Shown: in pieces, positions 8,657 through 17,915 of the stretch
Numbering within the stretch: position 1 is the stretch's first letter
Layout: each line of letters begins with the position of its first letter
DNA from: Solimicrobium sp040544425
Lineage (GTDB): Bacteria; Pseudomonadota; Gammaproteobacteria; Burkholderiales; Burkholderiaceae_D
Direction of reading: 5' to 3'
Length of the DNA stretch: 64,000 bases
Assembly: GCA_040544425.1 (NCBI GenBank)
Contig: JBEONO010000001.1
Span: forward strand, 310,001-374,000
Position numbers and translations under genes: made by a program
The notes under the pieces: generated by a model
What the model saw: the letters and a program-made list of their open reading frames with translations, nothing else
Database searches by the model: none
What the model was told of the DNA's origin: nothing

Positions 8657-9976
8657 TTATTCGGTCTGCAGTTGTTTGATGCGATTCTGCGCTGCGTTCA
8701 GATCAAAATTGCCGGGTTTGGTTTTGGATAAAACGAGGGCGCGCTGGTAGTAGTCCAGCGCCAGCCTGGGTTGCGCCAGCCGGTCCAGGCCAATCGCCAG
8801 ATTGTAGGCATAGTCGGCATTGTCCGGCGCGGCTTCATAAGCGCGGAAATAAGCATCCTGCGCTTCCGGCCAGCGCGATTGCTGCGCATACAGATTGCCC
8901 AGTTCAAACAGGTTCGGTGCGGAGTGCGGATTTTGCGCCAGGATTTTTTTCAGCTGACTTTCGTTTCGGGACGGATCGCCGCGCTGCACGCTGATCAGTC
9001 CGGCTGTTGCATCCGGATCGGTCGGATTCATATCGAGCAATTTCGAATAGTAGGCGGCGGCCTGCTCAGGCTGATTGCGTTTCAGGGCGATCGCAGCCAG
9101 GCCGAGCATGGCATCGCGGTTGCTGCCTTCCTTGCGCAGTGCCGCGCCATACAAGTCGGCGGCAGCGTCGATATTTCCGTTGCTGAATTCCTGAAAAGCC
9201 TGCTGCAGTAGGGTATTGGTTGGCGAGATCGCCGTGCCTTTGCTGATGCGAATTTTGTTGGCGTTGACCAGCAAGGCCGCCTGCTCGGTGCGTGGTGCGG
9301 GTTCCGGCTCGGCCTCTTCAGGTGGAATAATGCGCTGCGCAGTTTTGCCGCTTGCGAATGCCGGGTGCTCCTGAACGGGCAGCGGATTTTTCACCGGATC
9401 GCTTTTACTTTCGCTAACTACCTGCACCGCTGGCACCATCGGCACCATCGGCCTGCGCATCTGCGGCACGATCACCGGATCGATCATCGTACTTTGCCAG
9501 TAATAGTAAGCAGCCAATGTCAGCAGCACCAGCGCGACGGCAACGCCGCCGAGAAAGACCACGCGACTGGGTCGTTCAGCCTGTTTGGCGGAGAATACCG
9601 TTTGCGCCAGCTGGGGCGTTTGCCGCGCTGGTTTCTCGGGCGATGCTGCTGGTGCTGGATTGATTTTTTCGGCCATCTGAATCGCTGGCGCCGGAATCGG
9701 CAGGTCGGGAGCCGGTGCCGCGGGAGCCGGAGCTGCAGCAGCCAGTTCAACGGGTATCGGTTCGATTTCGAATGCCAGCGGTGTCGCCAGCGGCGTATCC
9801 GGCATGCTTAAAATCGGTTCGAGCCGGGTCGGATGTTCCGGCATTTCCTCCAGCCTGACATCTTCCAGGGTTGGAAATTCAGTGGTCGGCGTGCCTTGCT
9901 GCATTTCGTCAGTTGCCGGTGCCGCCTGTTTTTTAGCATGCTCGGCTTTTTTCAGCGCCTGCATCAACAGACTCAT
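8657..9976 (-). CDS. mshN: MSHA biogenesis TPR protein MshN
   Basis: The 439-residue protein has a cytoplasmic N-terminus opening MSLLMQALKKAE, a Pro/Ala-rich stretch (about 30-135), one membrane helix at 139-160, a linker, and periplasmic TPR repeats from about 245 to the end (ALRKEGSNRDAMLGLAAIAL, DAYFRAYEAAPDNADYAYNL). This is the MshN layout. TPRs likely scaffold the secretin or platform in the periplasm. Its ATG overlaps the mshL stop in ATGA, and mshE begins three bases after it, so L-N-E are coupled. Confidence 0.85.
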   Translation of the reverse strand: MSLLMQALKKAEHAKKQAAPATDEMQQGTPTTEFPTLEDVRLEEMPEHPTRLEPILSMPDTPLATPLAFEIEPIPVELAAAAPAPAAPAPDLPIPAPAIQMAEKINPAPAASPEKPARQTPQLAQTVFSAKQAERPSRVVFLGGVAVALVLLTLAAYYYWQSTMIDPVIVPQMRRPMVPMVPAVQVVSESKSDPVKNPLPVQEHPAFASGKTAQRIIPPEEAEPEPAPRTEQAALLVNANKIRISKGTAISPTNTLLQQAFQEFSNGNIDAAADLYGAALRKEGSNRDAMLGLAAIALKRNQPEQAAAYYSKLLDMNPTDPDATAGLISVQRGDPSRNESQLKKILAQNPHSAPNLFELGNLYAQQSRWPEAQDAYFRAYEAAPDNADYAYNLAIGLDRLAQPRLALDYYQRALVLSKTKPGNFDLNAAQNRIKQLQTE

Positions 9977-11820
9977 GAACTGCTCCGTGCTTTGGCATCC
10001 GGCGCTGTTTCTGAAACCGGTACCACCGCCGGTTTGCCGTCACCATAGGGTGGCTCACCCAGCGGTTTGGCACCCGGCATGCTGGAGCGGAACTCTTTAT
10101 AGTCGCCATTGATATTGGCGTCTTTCACCACGACGGGACGCAGAAAAATCACCAGTTCAGATTTGGTCGTATTCTCGTTGCGGTAGTTGAACAGGTTGCC
10201 GATGATCGGCAGGGTATTGGCACCCGGCACTGCGTCTTTGGTATTGTTGACGCCATCCTGCATCAACCCGCCCATCACCGCAATCTGTCCGCTCGAGACT
10301 TTCAGGATCGATTCCATTTCACGGCTCTGGATTACCGGCACATTGCTGATGACTGGCGGCACCGCGAGCGACAGGGCCGGATTCGGGTCTTGCACATAGG
10401 CGATGATGCGCGAAATGGTTGGCCGCACATTCATGGTCACTTCATCAGTGTCAGTAATTTGCGGCGTCACGCTCATTACAAAACCGACCGGCACGGTATT
10501 GAGTGTCGAGGTATAGGTCGTGGTCGCCTGCACGCCCAATGATCCCGGCGTGGTGGTCGCGGTGATCGTGAAATAGACATTGTTGTCGACCACCTTCAGG
10601 AGCGCGGTCTGATTGTTCAGGACACTGATCTTGGGGCTGGAGACCACCTTGACCTTGCCGAACGATTCCAGCAGCTGGATCGAGACTGACAGATTTTCCA
10701 GCGCGTTGAGTGGATTGGCATAGTTCAGGCTGAACAGCCCGGCACTGGTTCCGGGCGACACGCCGCTGAGCAGCGGCACGCTGTTGACCTGGCCCTGCAC
10801 GATGTTCGTGCTCGAGGCGTTACCTTTGTTCAGGACTGACCAGTTGATGCCTTGCTGGTACTGGTCGCTGAGCTGCACTTCAACCACGGTCGCTTCGATC
10901 AGTACCTGACGTTTCGCCGAGCTCATCACCATGTCGAGAAATTCCTGGATGCGTTCATGCTGGCGGCTGGTGGCGCGCACCGACAGAATGCCGTTCTCAG
11001 GATTGGCAGACACCGATCCGCTTTCGCGATAGGTTGTGGTCTTGTTGCTGTTGGGGGTATTTGCTGCGACTGGTGCAGCGGGTGTGACAGGTGCAACTGC
11101 TTGTGCTGCAACTGGCGCTGCGGTTGGGGTCGTGGCTGGCGTTGCTGTATCGGTTGGTGCAGTCAGTCCAGTCTGCGCTGCGCCGGGCAGGATCTTGTCC
11201 GACTCGCGCAGAATGTCGGTGATGTTTTTAACAAGCGTTGGCCAGAAATCATTATTCGATTCGTTTTTAACTGCGGTGGTCGAGTTGTTGTTGGCAGTTC
11301 CGCCGCCCGCCACGGTGCCGCCCGCCGAAGAAATTTCGGTCGCGATATTCACCAGGCCTGTGGTGTGGCGAATGATGTTGACGTAATCGATCTTGTAGTT
11401 GCGAATAAACGGTGTGTCCGGCATGACGGACAGGTTGGCGCCGTCCAGCTCGTAGCGCATATCGATCTGTTTGGAAATGCGGTTTAACAGATTCGGCAAA
11501 GTCTGATTAATGGCATTCAAGGTGACTTCGCCGCTGATGCCCGGATGAATATCAATATTGACTTTTGCATCACGCGCCAGCGCAAACAGCAGCGACTGTG
11601 CCGGCACTTTGTACACCGAGACGCTATAGGTTTCGGCCACGGCTGCAGGTTTGGGTGCACTCAGGTTGGCATTGTGTTTCACCGGTTCGGGAATCGCGCC
11701 ATTGACAACTGGTGGAGCGTTCAGATGCAGGGCCGAGGGTGTCATGGGCTGCGTGCCACAGCCAGCCACAATCAAACCAACAGCAAGTGCAATGGCAATT
11801 CTGGACATTAGGTCAACCAT
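9973..11820 (-). CDS. mshL: MSHA outer-membrane secretin MshL
   Basis: The 615-residue lipoprotein secretin has a signal peptide ending at a lipobox (LIVAGC, Cys21). An N-terminal STN-like domain (about 65-145; SLLFALARDAKVNIDIHPG) is followed by an Ala/Thr/Pro-rich linker (about 205-265), an N1-type domain and a C-terminal secretin domain with VPVIQSREMESILKVSSGQ and the GGLMQD motif. It forms the outer-membrane pore for the pilus. ATG at 11820 (MVDLM) or 11808 (MSRIA) are both possible starts; both keep the signal peptide. It follows mshM by 78 bases. Confidence 0.9.
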   Translation of the reverse strand: MVDLMSRIAIALAVGLIVAGCGTQPMTPSALHLNAPPVVNGAIPEPVKHNANLSAPKPAAVAETYSVSVYKVPAQSLLFALARDAKVNIDIHPGISGEVTLNAINQTLPNLLNRISKQIDMRYELDGANLSVMPDTPFIRNYKIDYVNIIRHTTGLVNIATEISSAGGTVAGGGTANNNSTTAVKNESNNDFWPTLVKNITDILRESDKILPGAAQTGLTAPTDTATPATTPTAAPVAAQAVAPVTPAAPVAANTPNSNKTTTYRESGSVSANPENGILSVRATSRQHERIQEFLDMVMSSAKRQVLIEATVVEVQLSDQYQQGINWSVLNKGNASSTNIVQGQVNSVPLLSGVSPGTSAGLFSLNYANPLNALENLSVSIQLLESFGKVKVVSSPKISVLNNQTALLKVVDNNVYFTITATTTPGSLGVQATTTYTSTLNTVPVGFVMSVTPQITDTDEVTMNVRPTISRIIAYVQDPNPALSLAVPPVISNVPVIQSREMESILKVSSGQIAVMGGLMQDGVNNTKDAVPGANTLPIIGNLFNYRNENTTKSELVIFLRPVVVKDANINGDYKEFRSSMPGAKPLGEPPYGDGKPAVVPVSETAPDAKARSSS

Positions 11821-11898
11821 CCCTGAGATTTATTGTAATGAAGGTATCTTATAGTAGGTCAGAAAAATTGATACTTCAAACAAATCTGTGTTGCGGCC

Positions 11899-13272
11899 CT
11901 ATATCTCCTTTTTTATCCCGCCAATCGTGCGCAATTGCGGGTGATAACCCCATTGATCGGATAGCTGTTTGAGCATTTTTCCGGCTTCGTCCCGGGTCGC
12001 ATAGCTGCCCACGAAAATCCCGAAACAAGGATTGGCGGTCTTGTGCGAAGAATAAATATACAGATCCTGCAAACCGGTGGCAGCTTCCAGCTTGCCCAAA
12101 TATTGGGCAACCACGGCCTGATCGCCCGAGGTGATCAGCGCGATCTGCACGCTGAACCGGTCGGGCGCCTGCTGGTCCAGAAAGGCGCTGGTTTGATCGA
12201 GACGTTGCTGCAGTGTCGTGGCACGCGGGACGCTTTCCACCATGGGCTTGATGGGCGGTTCCGGTGTCGGCTTATTTTCTGGCTCAGTTTTCTGAATGAC
12301 CACAATCGGCGCGGCGGCAGGCTTGGGTGCAACCGGGACAGTCGCTTTGACTTGCGCCAGTTGCGGTGCCGGCCTGGCCGTCCGCCACAGAACTCCCGCC
12401 GTGACTGCCAACAAAATTACCAACACTGCGCCAGCGATCTGGAGTCGGCGCCGGTAGAGCGGCGCTTTGGGAAATTCACTGTCGGCGATCGCGGCCCTGA
12501 CATGCCTGGCTTTGACGGTCATCGAATTTTCAGAGTAGGCCGCCAGCAGCGACTTGTCGGCCAGGATGCTGACGCGGCGGATAATCCCTTCAGACACCAG
12601 ACTGATCAGCTTGACCGCTTCCCTGCTGAACAGACCGCTACCCTGGTAACCGGCAGCGTGCAGGCGAAACTCCAGATAGTCGGTGACGGTCGGATTGGTC
12701 AGGGCCGGGACCTTGAAGCTGTTGGTAATGCGTTCGCGCAGCTGGCGCATGCTGTTCAGATGCAGGTGCTCATCGAGCTCGGGCTGGCCAAACAAAACGA
12801 TTTGCAGCAATTTGTGATGCGCGGTTTCGAGGTTGGAAAACAAACGGATTTCTTCCAGCGTCTGCAGTGACATTGCCTGTGCTTCCTCGATCAACAGCAC
12901 CACCTGTTTGCCAGACGAGTGTTTGCTGATCAGTTCGGCCTGCAGCATGCGGATCACTTCATCGACGCGTTTGCCCTGAACCGGTAATTCCAGTTCACCG
13001 GCCAGTGCGAACACCACCTGCTCGCTGGTCAGCGTGGGATTGACCAGATAGATAATTTCAATATGAGCCGGCAATCTGGTTTCGAGCATGCGGCACAACA
13101 TGGTCTTGCCGCAGCCGACCTCGCCGGTCACCTTGACCAGGCCGTCGCCCTGTCCGATGGCGTAAATCAGTGCCTCCAGAATTTCCCCGCGTTTGTTCCC
13201 CGCGAAGAAAAAGCTCGGATCAGGGGTCATGCTGAATGGATATTGGTTCAGGCCGAAATGAGTTTGGTACAT
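11899..13272 (-). CDS. mshM: MSHA AAA+ ATPase MshM (ExeA-like) with C-terminal SPOR-like domain
   Basis: The 457-residue protein has an ExeA/GspA-type AAA+ domain (1-265) with Walker A GEVGCGKT at 50-57 and Walker B VVLLIEEAQ, the opening MYQTHFGLNQYPFSMTPDP typical of the family, and one membrane helix at about 275-295. A Pro-rich periplasmic linker leads to a C-terminal region (about 370-450; RFSVQIALITSGDQAVVAQY and CFGIFVGSYATRDEA) that reads as a SPOR-like peptidoglycan-binding domain. It probably helps assemble the secretin through the cell wall. It is the first gene after a strong promoter at 13296-13323 and so starts the pilus operon. Confidence 0.85.
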   Translation of the reverse strand: MYQTHFGLNQYPFSMTPDPSFFFAGNKRGEILEALIYAIGQGDGLVKVTGEVGCGKTMLCRMLETRLPAHIEIIYLVNPTLTSEQVVFALAGELELPVQGKRVDEVIRMLQAELISKHSSGKQVVLLIEEAQAMSLQTLEEIRLFSNLETAHHKLLQIVLFGQPELDEHLHLNSMRQLRERITNSFKVPALTNPTVTDYLEFRLHAAGYQGSGLFSREAVKLISLVSEGIIRRVSILADKSLLAAYSENSMTVKARHVRAAIADSEFPKAPLYRRRLQIAGAVLVILLAVTAGVLWRTARPAPQLAQVKATVPVAPKPAAAPIVVIQKTEPENKPTPEPPIKPMVESVPRATTLQQRLDQTSAFLDQQAPDRFSVQIALITSGDQAVVAQYLGKLEAATGLQDLYIYSSHKTANPCFGIFVGSYATRDEAGKMLKQLSDQWGYHPQLRTIGGIKKEI

Positions 13273-13295
13273 AGCTAACCGTGTTTGTTTGCCCC

Positions 13296-13323
13296 ATTAT
13301 AGGCAAGGAATTTTTAACAACAA
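13296..13323 (-). promoter_or_regulatory. Sigma70-like promoter of the msh operon
   Basis: On the minus strand a -35 box TTGTTG (13323-13318) and a perfect -10 box TATAAT (13301-13296) are separated by 16 bases. The predicted start of transcription is about 17 bases upstream of the mshM ATG. It lies in the 68-base gap behind the ABC ATPase gene, so the pilus genes can be transcribed separately from that gene. Confidence 0.7.
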
Positions 13324-13340
13324 GTGATCTTGTGAAAAAA

Positions 13341-14057
13341 TCACGCAATGCAGTTCATGTAAGCCTGCTCCAGCGTCGCGCCATCAAACCTGACGCGGCA
13401 TTCCGCCGGTGTGCCGACAAAGCGCAACTGGCCCTGATGCATGATCGCCATGCGGTCGCAGATTTCTTCAACGTCGGCCAGCGCATGAGAACTGAAGAAC
13501 AGCGTGCTACCATCCTGCCTGAGTTGTTGCAGGCGCTTTTTCAGCAGGGCGCGCGCTTTCGGATCCAGTCCGCTCATCGGTTCGTCCAGCACATACAGTT
13601 GTTTGCGCGCCAGAAAACAGCTGGCCAGTCCCAACTTCTGCGTCATGCCTTTTGAATATTGACGCACCGGTTTTGTCAGCGCCGCTGCGTCCAGATCGAG
13701 TGCTGCCAGGGTGACTGCGACCTCGTCGTCGCGATAGGGAATGCCTTGCAGGGTCAGAGCATATTTCAAAAAGTCGGCACCGGTGAGGTAGTAGGGCGGC
13801 ACAAAACGCTCGGGAAGAAAAGCCAGCGGTGCGCGCGAAGCAGTGAGGCGATGGCTGATGCCGAAGATACTGATTGCGCCGCTTTCGGTGTCGCAAAAAT
13901 CGAGCAGACATTTCAGGAGTGTGGTTTTTCCGGCGCCATTCATGCCGACCAGTCCAAAAAATTCCGCCTGATTGATGGTTAAATCGATGTCGCGCAGCGC
14001 TGGTTTGTTGTCATAAGATTTAGAGATGTGATGAAACTGTAGTGCAGGTGTGCTCAT
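13341..14057 (-). CDS. ABC transporter ATP-binding protein
   Basis: The 238-residue ATPase shows Walker A GMNGAGKT, Q-loop region LAFLPERF, signature YSKGMTQKL, Walker B LYVLDEPMSGLDP and the H-loop SSHALADVE, followed by the EICDRMAIMHQGQL tail. This is the architecture of CcmA/NosF-type ATPases that pair with ABC-2 permeases. The ATG at 14057 places the start just before the nucleotide-binding fold; a longer frame upstream runs into non-homologous sequence. The only permease of the right type in view is at 97-876, downstream of the pilus genes on the same strand. It may be the ATPase of a pilus-associated transporter, comparable to PilH of Myxococcus xanthus; this is inference. Confidence 0.85.
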   Translation of the reverse strand: MSTPALQFHHISKSYDNKPALRDIDLTINQAEFFGLVGMNGAGKTTLLKCLLDFCDTESGAISIFGISHRLTASRAPLAFLPERFVPPYYLTGADFLKYALTLQGIPYRDDEVAVTLAALDLDAAALTKPVRQYSKGMTQKLGLASCFLARKQLYVLDEPMSGLDPKARALLKKRLQQLRQDGSTLFFSSHALADVEEICDRMAIMHQGQLRFVGTPAECRVRFDGATLEQAYMNCIA

Positions 14058-14483
14058 GGTGGTCGGGAAATGGACGGCGTGAACGGCAAGCTTAGCAGAT
14101 TGCCGGAACATTAAGGGACTCGTTCGCCAGGTTTGAGGATTACCCACAAATGCTGCAAGACGCGTCTTCGCTAATCCGGCTCGGCGCTCCCGTCATTCCC
14201 GCGGGGTTAGGCGGGAATCCAGTGTCGTTTGGTTGTCAACCGCAGATCTACGACACCAGGTTCCCGCCTAACCCCGCGGGAACGACGGTACTTTCATTTG
14301 CGTGTAATCCTCAGTTCTCTAATCCGCAGCTCGCGCAAATTTCATTAGCCCTTTTTAAGGATTCTTGCGATTGTCGAAAGATTGGGGTGGCGAATCGTTG
14401 GGAAATCAACTACAACTAGAACAGAAGGTTTGTCGATGTTGATGAACCTGTTAACCAAAAATCCATAATGACACTGCCACTGC
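14058..14483. other. Intergenic region between divergent ABC ATPase and HD-GYP genes
   Basis: This 426-base stretch has no credible gene. It contains one short palindromic repeat (14191-14288), and both flanking genes point away from it, so it must hold promoters for each. I see no convincing -35/-10 pair for either; the HD-GYP start at 14484 also lacks a clear Shine-Dalgarno. Confidence 0.6.
14191..14288. repeat. Short palindromic repeat, copy 3
   Basis: A 98-base inverted repeat of the same family as 6702-6799 and 6836-6931, read in the opposite orientation. Arms are CGTCATTCCCGCGGGGTTAG on the left and CTAACCCCGCGGGAACGACG on the right; the centre carries GGTTGTCAACCGCAG, the complement of the CTGCGGT centre of the other copies. 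It lies between two divergent genes. Confidence 0.9.
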
Positions 14484-15821
14484 ATGGCTGACAACACCAA
14501 ACTCATCGCGATCGATCAGGTCTGTATCGGGATGTTTATCAAACTTGACCTGAGTTGGTTTCAGCACTCGTTTCCCATGAGCTCGTTCAAAATTACTAAC
14601 GAACAGCAAATCAAGGAATTGAAGGCGCTCAAGCTCAAGCACATCCGTTATGTTCCTGAAAAGACCGATCTGTCGGCGCTGCGTTCGGATGCGAGCGTGG
14701 CCAAGGCCGGTTCTGACGCATTCACCGGAACGGCGGTTGGCGACAGTGAGGCCGAGGCAAACGCCAGTCAGGAAGTTTTTGACAATATCATCGAAGCTAA
14801 AAAAGCACGATTTGAAAAGCTGCAAAAGCAGCGTCAGGAAATCGAACGTTGTGAAGCAAAATTCGTCCAGGCGGCGACGGTGGTGCGCAATATTAATAAA
14901 CTGATTTTTTCCCAGCCCAAAGAAACGCTGATCGAGGCAGGCAAGCTGATCGACAGCATCGCCGATGTATTTTTGACCGGCAACGATGCGATCATGCATT
15001 TGATCCAGCAAAAAGAAGGCAGTGAAGAACTGTATTTTCATTCGCTCAATGTGTCGGTGCTGGCGATGATGCTGGCGCATGAAATGAAGTGCACGGAAGC
15101 GCAGATCAAGGCGGTCGGTACCGCTGCGCTGTTCCATGATTTGGGCAAAGTGAATATTCCTGATCACATCAATAAAAAGACGACGGCGTTAACCAGGCCC
15201 GAACAGAATCTGTTTGAGTTGCACGGCCAGTACGGAGTCGACGTGGGCAGCAAGGCCGGCATGGACAAGGTCACGCTGGAGGTGATTGCCAATCATCACG
15301 AATATCTCGACGGCAGCGGCTTTCCCAGAAAACTCAAGGGTGAGGCAATCCGCATGCCGACCCGCATCGTGACGATTGCCAATGTGTACGACAATCTGTG
15401 CAATCACGTCGACCCGAATCAATCCATGACGCCGCATGAAGCGCTGTCGCTGATGTACGCGCATCGGCGCGCCCAGTTTGATCCTGCGGCGATGGCAACA
15501 CTGGTGAAAAGTCTTGGCGTGTATCCTCCTGGCACCTTGGTCAAGCTGTCCAACGATGCCGTCGGTCTGGTGATGAATGTGAATGTCGGTCAGCCATTGC
15601 GGCCCCGCATCATGGTCTACGACGATGAAATTCCCAAGGAAGACGCAATTATTCTGGATCTGTCGGTCGAGAGCAAAGAGCTGGCGATCAAGAGCAGCAT
15701 ACGGCCGGGCCTGCTGCCGCGGCATATTTACGATTATCTGAATCCACGCAAGCGAGTTAATTACTATGTCGATTCGAAATCGAAAAACGATAAACCTGCA
15801 GTGGCTGGCGGACGGGGATGA
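14484..15821 (+). CDS. HD-GYP domain protein with DUF3391 N-terminus
   Basis: The 445-residue protein has a DUF3391 domain (about 1-110), a coiled-coil-prone region near 85-135, and an HD-GYP domain (about 165-360) with the HD pair His218-Asp219 (FHDLGK) and HH at 271-272. The signature triplet is GFP (279-281) instead of GYP, a conservative change. Canonical members hydrolyse c-di-GMP in the cytoplasm. Whether this one is active cannot be told; the metal ligands I can identify are present. It ends five bases before the histidine kinase gene and is likely co-transcribed with it. Confidence 0.88.
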   Translation: MADNTKLIAIDQVCIGMFIKLDLSWFQHSFPMSSFKITNEQQIKELKALKLKHIRYVPEKTDLSALRSDASVAKAGSDAFTGTAVGDSEAEANASQEVFDNIIEAKKARFEKLQKQRQEIERCEAKFVQAATVVRNINKLIFSQPKETLIEAGKLIDSIADVFLTGNDAIMHLIQQKEGSEELYFHSLNVSVLAMMLAHEMKCTEAQIKAVGTAALFHDLGKVNIPDHINKKTTALTRPEQNLFELHGQYGVDVGSKAGMDKVTLEVIANHHEYLDGSGFPRKLKGEAIRMPTRIVTIANVYDNLCNHVDPNQSMTPHEALSLMYAHRRAQFDPAAMATLVKSLGVYPPGTLVKLSNDAVGLVMNVNVGQPLRPRIMVYDDEIPKEDAIILDLSVESKELAIKSSIRPGLLPRHIYDYLNPRKRVNYYVDSKSKNDKPAVAGGRG

Positions 15822-15825
15822 CACA

Positions 15826-17754
15826 ATGAAAAAACCAGCCAAAAAAACTGCCGGGGAAGTGATCAAACTCGATGCAGGATTATTGCGCAACATGATCGAT
15901 CACAGTCGCGAAGCGGTGCTGGTGGTCGATGCGTCGAATTTGACTCTGCTGGATATCAATTTGAACGCCTGCGAAATGATCGGCTACCTGGGAGCGGAGT
16001 TGATTGGCAGGGAGCTGTCCAAAGTGGAGTGTTCCTTGCTGGATGTGTTTTTCTGGGAGGAGTTGGCTTCTGATGCCGGCTTTACCGGATCACGCGTTGC
16101 CGAAACCGAATGGATGCGCAGTGACGGCACTTCGTTCCTGGTTGAAAAACGCGTGTTCAGTTATGAACAGGGTGAGAAAAAATATTGGATTATTTACGCG
16201 GAAGATCTGACGCGTCGCAAGGAACTGGAACAGCAGCAGCTGCACCTGGTATCGCAGCTGCAAAGTTCGCTCGAGTCAACGGCAGAGGGCATTCTTGCGG
16301 TGAGCCTGTTCGGTCATATTGTGAACCTGAACCGGCGTTTTTCGCTGATGTGGAACATCCCTGAGGAACTGTTATTGGAGCGCAAAGAAAATTATATGTG
16401 GGAACACATTCTGGCCAGCCTGACTGATGCTGCCGGATTGAGCAAGTCACTCGAGCGCACCCAGAGTGAACCGCATCTTGACACCGAAGACCTGCTGGCC
16501 TTGCGCGACGGGCGCTATTTCATCTGCGTGTCCAAGCCGGAATTTTTGCGCGACAGCATGATCGGGCGGGTGTACAGCGTGCGCGATATCACCGCGATGA
16601 AAAAAATTGAAACCGATCTGCTGGCGGCGCGCGATCTGGCCGAACAGGCCAGTCTGGAAAAGACGCGCATGCTCGATGCGCTGCAACTGAGTGAGTCGCG
16701 TCTGCGCCGTCTGGTCAATTCGAACCTGATCGGCATTATGCAGGGCGATATCAAGGGCAATATTTTAGAAGCCAATGATGTCTTGCTGAACATGCTGGGA
16801 GTGACGCGCAAGGAGATCGAGTCGCACGAGATCAACTGGCTGAAACTGACTTCATCTGCCAACCATAAAACCTACAGCAATGCGCTGCAGGAATTGGCCA
16901 GGTCGGGTCAGGCGCCGCCCTTTGAAGTGGAGTTGATCAGCAGGTCAGACCGACAGATTCCCGCCATGGTTGGTCTGGCCAAACTGGAAGGCTCAAATAC
17001 CGAGTGGGTAGGCTTTGTGCTGGACCTGACCAAACAACGCGAGTCGGACCGGATCAAGGCCGACTTTATTTCCATGGTCAGTCATGAGCTCAGAACGCCG
17101 TTAACGTCGATTCATGGCTCGCTGGGTTTGCTGGACAGCGGCGTGTGCGGCGAGATTCCGGGAAATGCGAAAAATCTGGTGCAGATTGCGCTCAAGAATT
17201 CGAAACGTCTGGGGGTATTGGTCAACGATTTGCTCGACATGGAGAAACTGGCCTCGGGCAAAATGGAGTTGAACATTGAACGCTTTGATCTGATTGCGCT
17301 GGCCAGACAGTCGATAGAAGCGAATATCCCGTATGCCCGGCCTTTAGAGGTTGAATTTCGCTTCAGTATTCATCCCGTGCAGGCCTGGGCAGTGGCCGAC
17401 AGCAATCGCCTGCTGCAGGTGTTTGCCAACCTGCTGTCGAATGCCGCCAAATTTTCTCATCCCGGGGGTGTTGTCGAGATCAGAGTGTTGGAACAGGGTG
17501 CCGTGTTCAAGGTTGAAATTCAGGATTGGGGCAAGGGAATACCGCTGGCGTTCCGGGATCGTATCTTTAAAAAGTTTGCCCAGGCCGACGACGGCGATAC
17601 GCGCCGCCAGGGTGGAACCGGATTGGGATTGAACATCACCCAAAGTCTGATCGAAAAAATGGGCGGCGAGATCGGCTTCGACAGCGAAGTGGGAGTCGGC
17701 ACGGTGTTCTGGTTTACGGTCGAAGCGGGTGTGAAACGCATGACGGAACGCTGA
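15826..17754 (+). CDS. PAS-domain hybrid-free sensor histidine kinase
   Basis: The 642-residue protein has no clear membrane segment. It shows three PAS-like regions (about 25-140, 155-275, 290-405), then HisKA with the phospho-acceptor His420 (FISMVSHELRTPL) and a HATPase_c domain with N box (LLSNAAKF), G1 (DWGKGIP) and G2 (GGTGLGL). No receiver domain follows, so the partner regulator is elsewhere. The ATG at 15826 is preceded by GGGG and lies four bases after the HD-GYP stop; an earlier start at 15766 would overlap that gene. Context suggests a signalling pair upstream of the type II secretion operon. Confidence 0.88.
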   Translation: MKKPAKKTAGEVIKLDAGLLRNMIDHSREAVLVVDASNLTLLDINLNACEMIGYLGAELIGRELSKVECSLLDVFFWEELASDAGFTGSRVAETEWMRSDGTSFLVEKRVFSYEQGEKKYWIIYAEDLTRRKELEQQQLHLVSQLQSSLESTAEGILAVSLFGHIVNLNRRFSLMWNIPEELLLERKENYMWEHILASLTDAAGLSKSLERTQSEPHLDTEDLLALRDGRYFICVSKPEFLRDSMIGRVYSVRDITAMKKIETDLLAARDLAEQASLEKTRMLDALQLSESRLRRLVNSNLIGIMQGDIKGNILEANDVLLNMLGVTRKEIESHEINWLKLTSSANHKTYSNALQELARSGQAPPFEVELISRSDRQIPAMVGLAKLEGSNTEWVGFVLDLTKQRESDRIKADFISMVSHELRTPLTSIHGSLGLLDSGVCGEIPGNAKNLVQIALKNSKRLGVLVNDLLDMEKLASGKMELNIERFDLIALARQSIEANIPYARPLEVEFRFSIHPVQAWAVADSNRLLQVFANLLSNAAKFSHPGGVVEIRVLEQGAVFKVEIQDWGKGIPLAFRDRIFKKFAQADDGDTRRQGGTGLGLNITQSLIEKMGGEIGFDSEVGVGTVFWFTVEAGVKRMTER

Positions 17755-17915
17755 TCTGATGCTTGGTTTTTTGTAAATTTTGCTGGCAATAAAAGCAAGA
17801 TTCGGGGCGAAACGTGCCGAGATAGTTTGTTTCAAATTTCCTGTTGCCTGATCAGCACATATCTTTCCACATGCAATACAATAAGCGTCCCGACTTATCT
17901 ATTGGCATTCTTCCC

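Noticed and set aside
12043..12870. Long plus-strand frame of 275 codons opposite mshM
   Set aside because: It is antisense to the well-supported mshM gene, is Arg/Gln/His-rich and has no recognisable domain.
14451..15167. Minus-strand frame of 238 codons opposite the HD-GYP gene
   Set aside because: No motif is visible, and the plus-strand gene has clear DUF3391 and HD-GYP signatures.
17877..17882. TACAAT as a -10 box for gspG
   Set aside because: No acceptable -35 hexamer at 16-18 bases; kept out of the feature list as unsupported.
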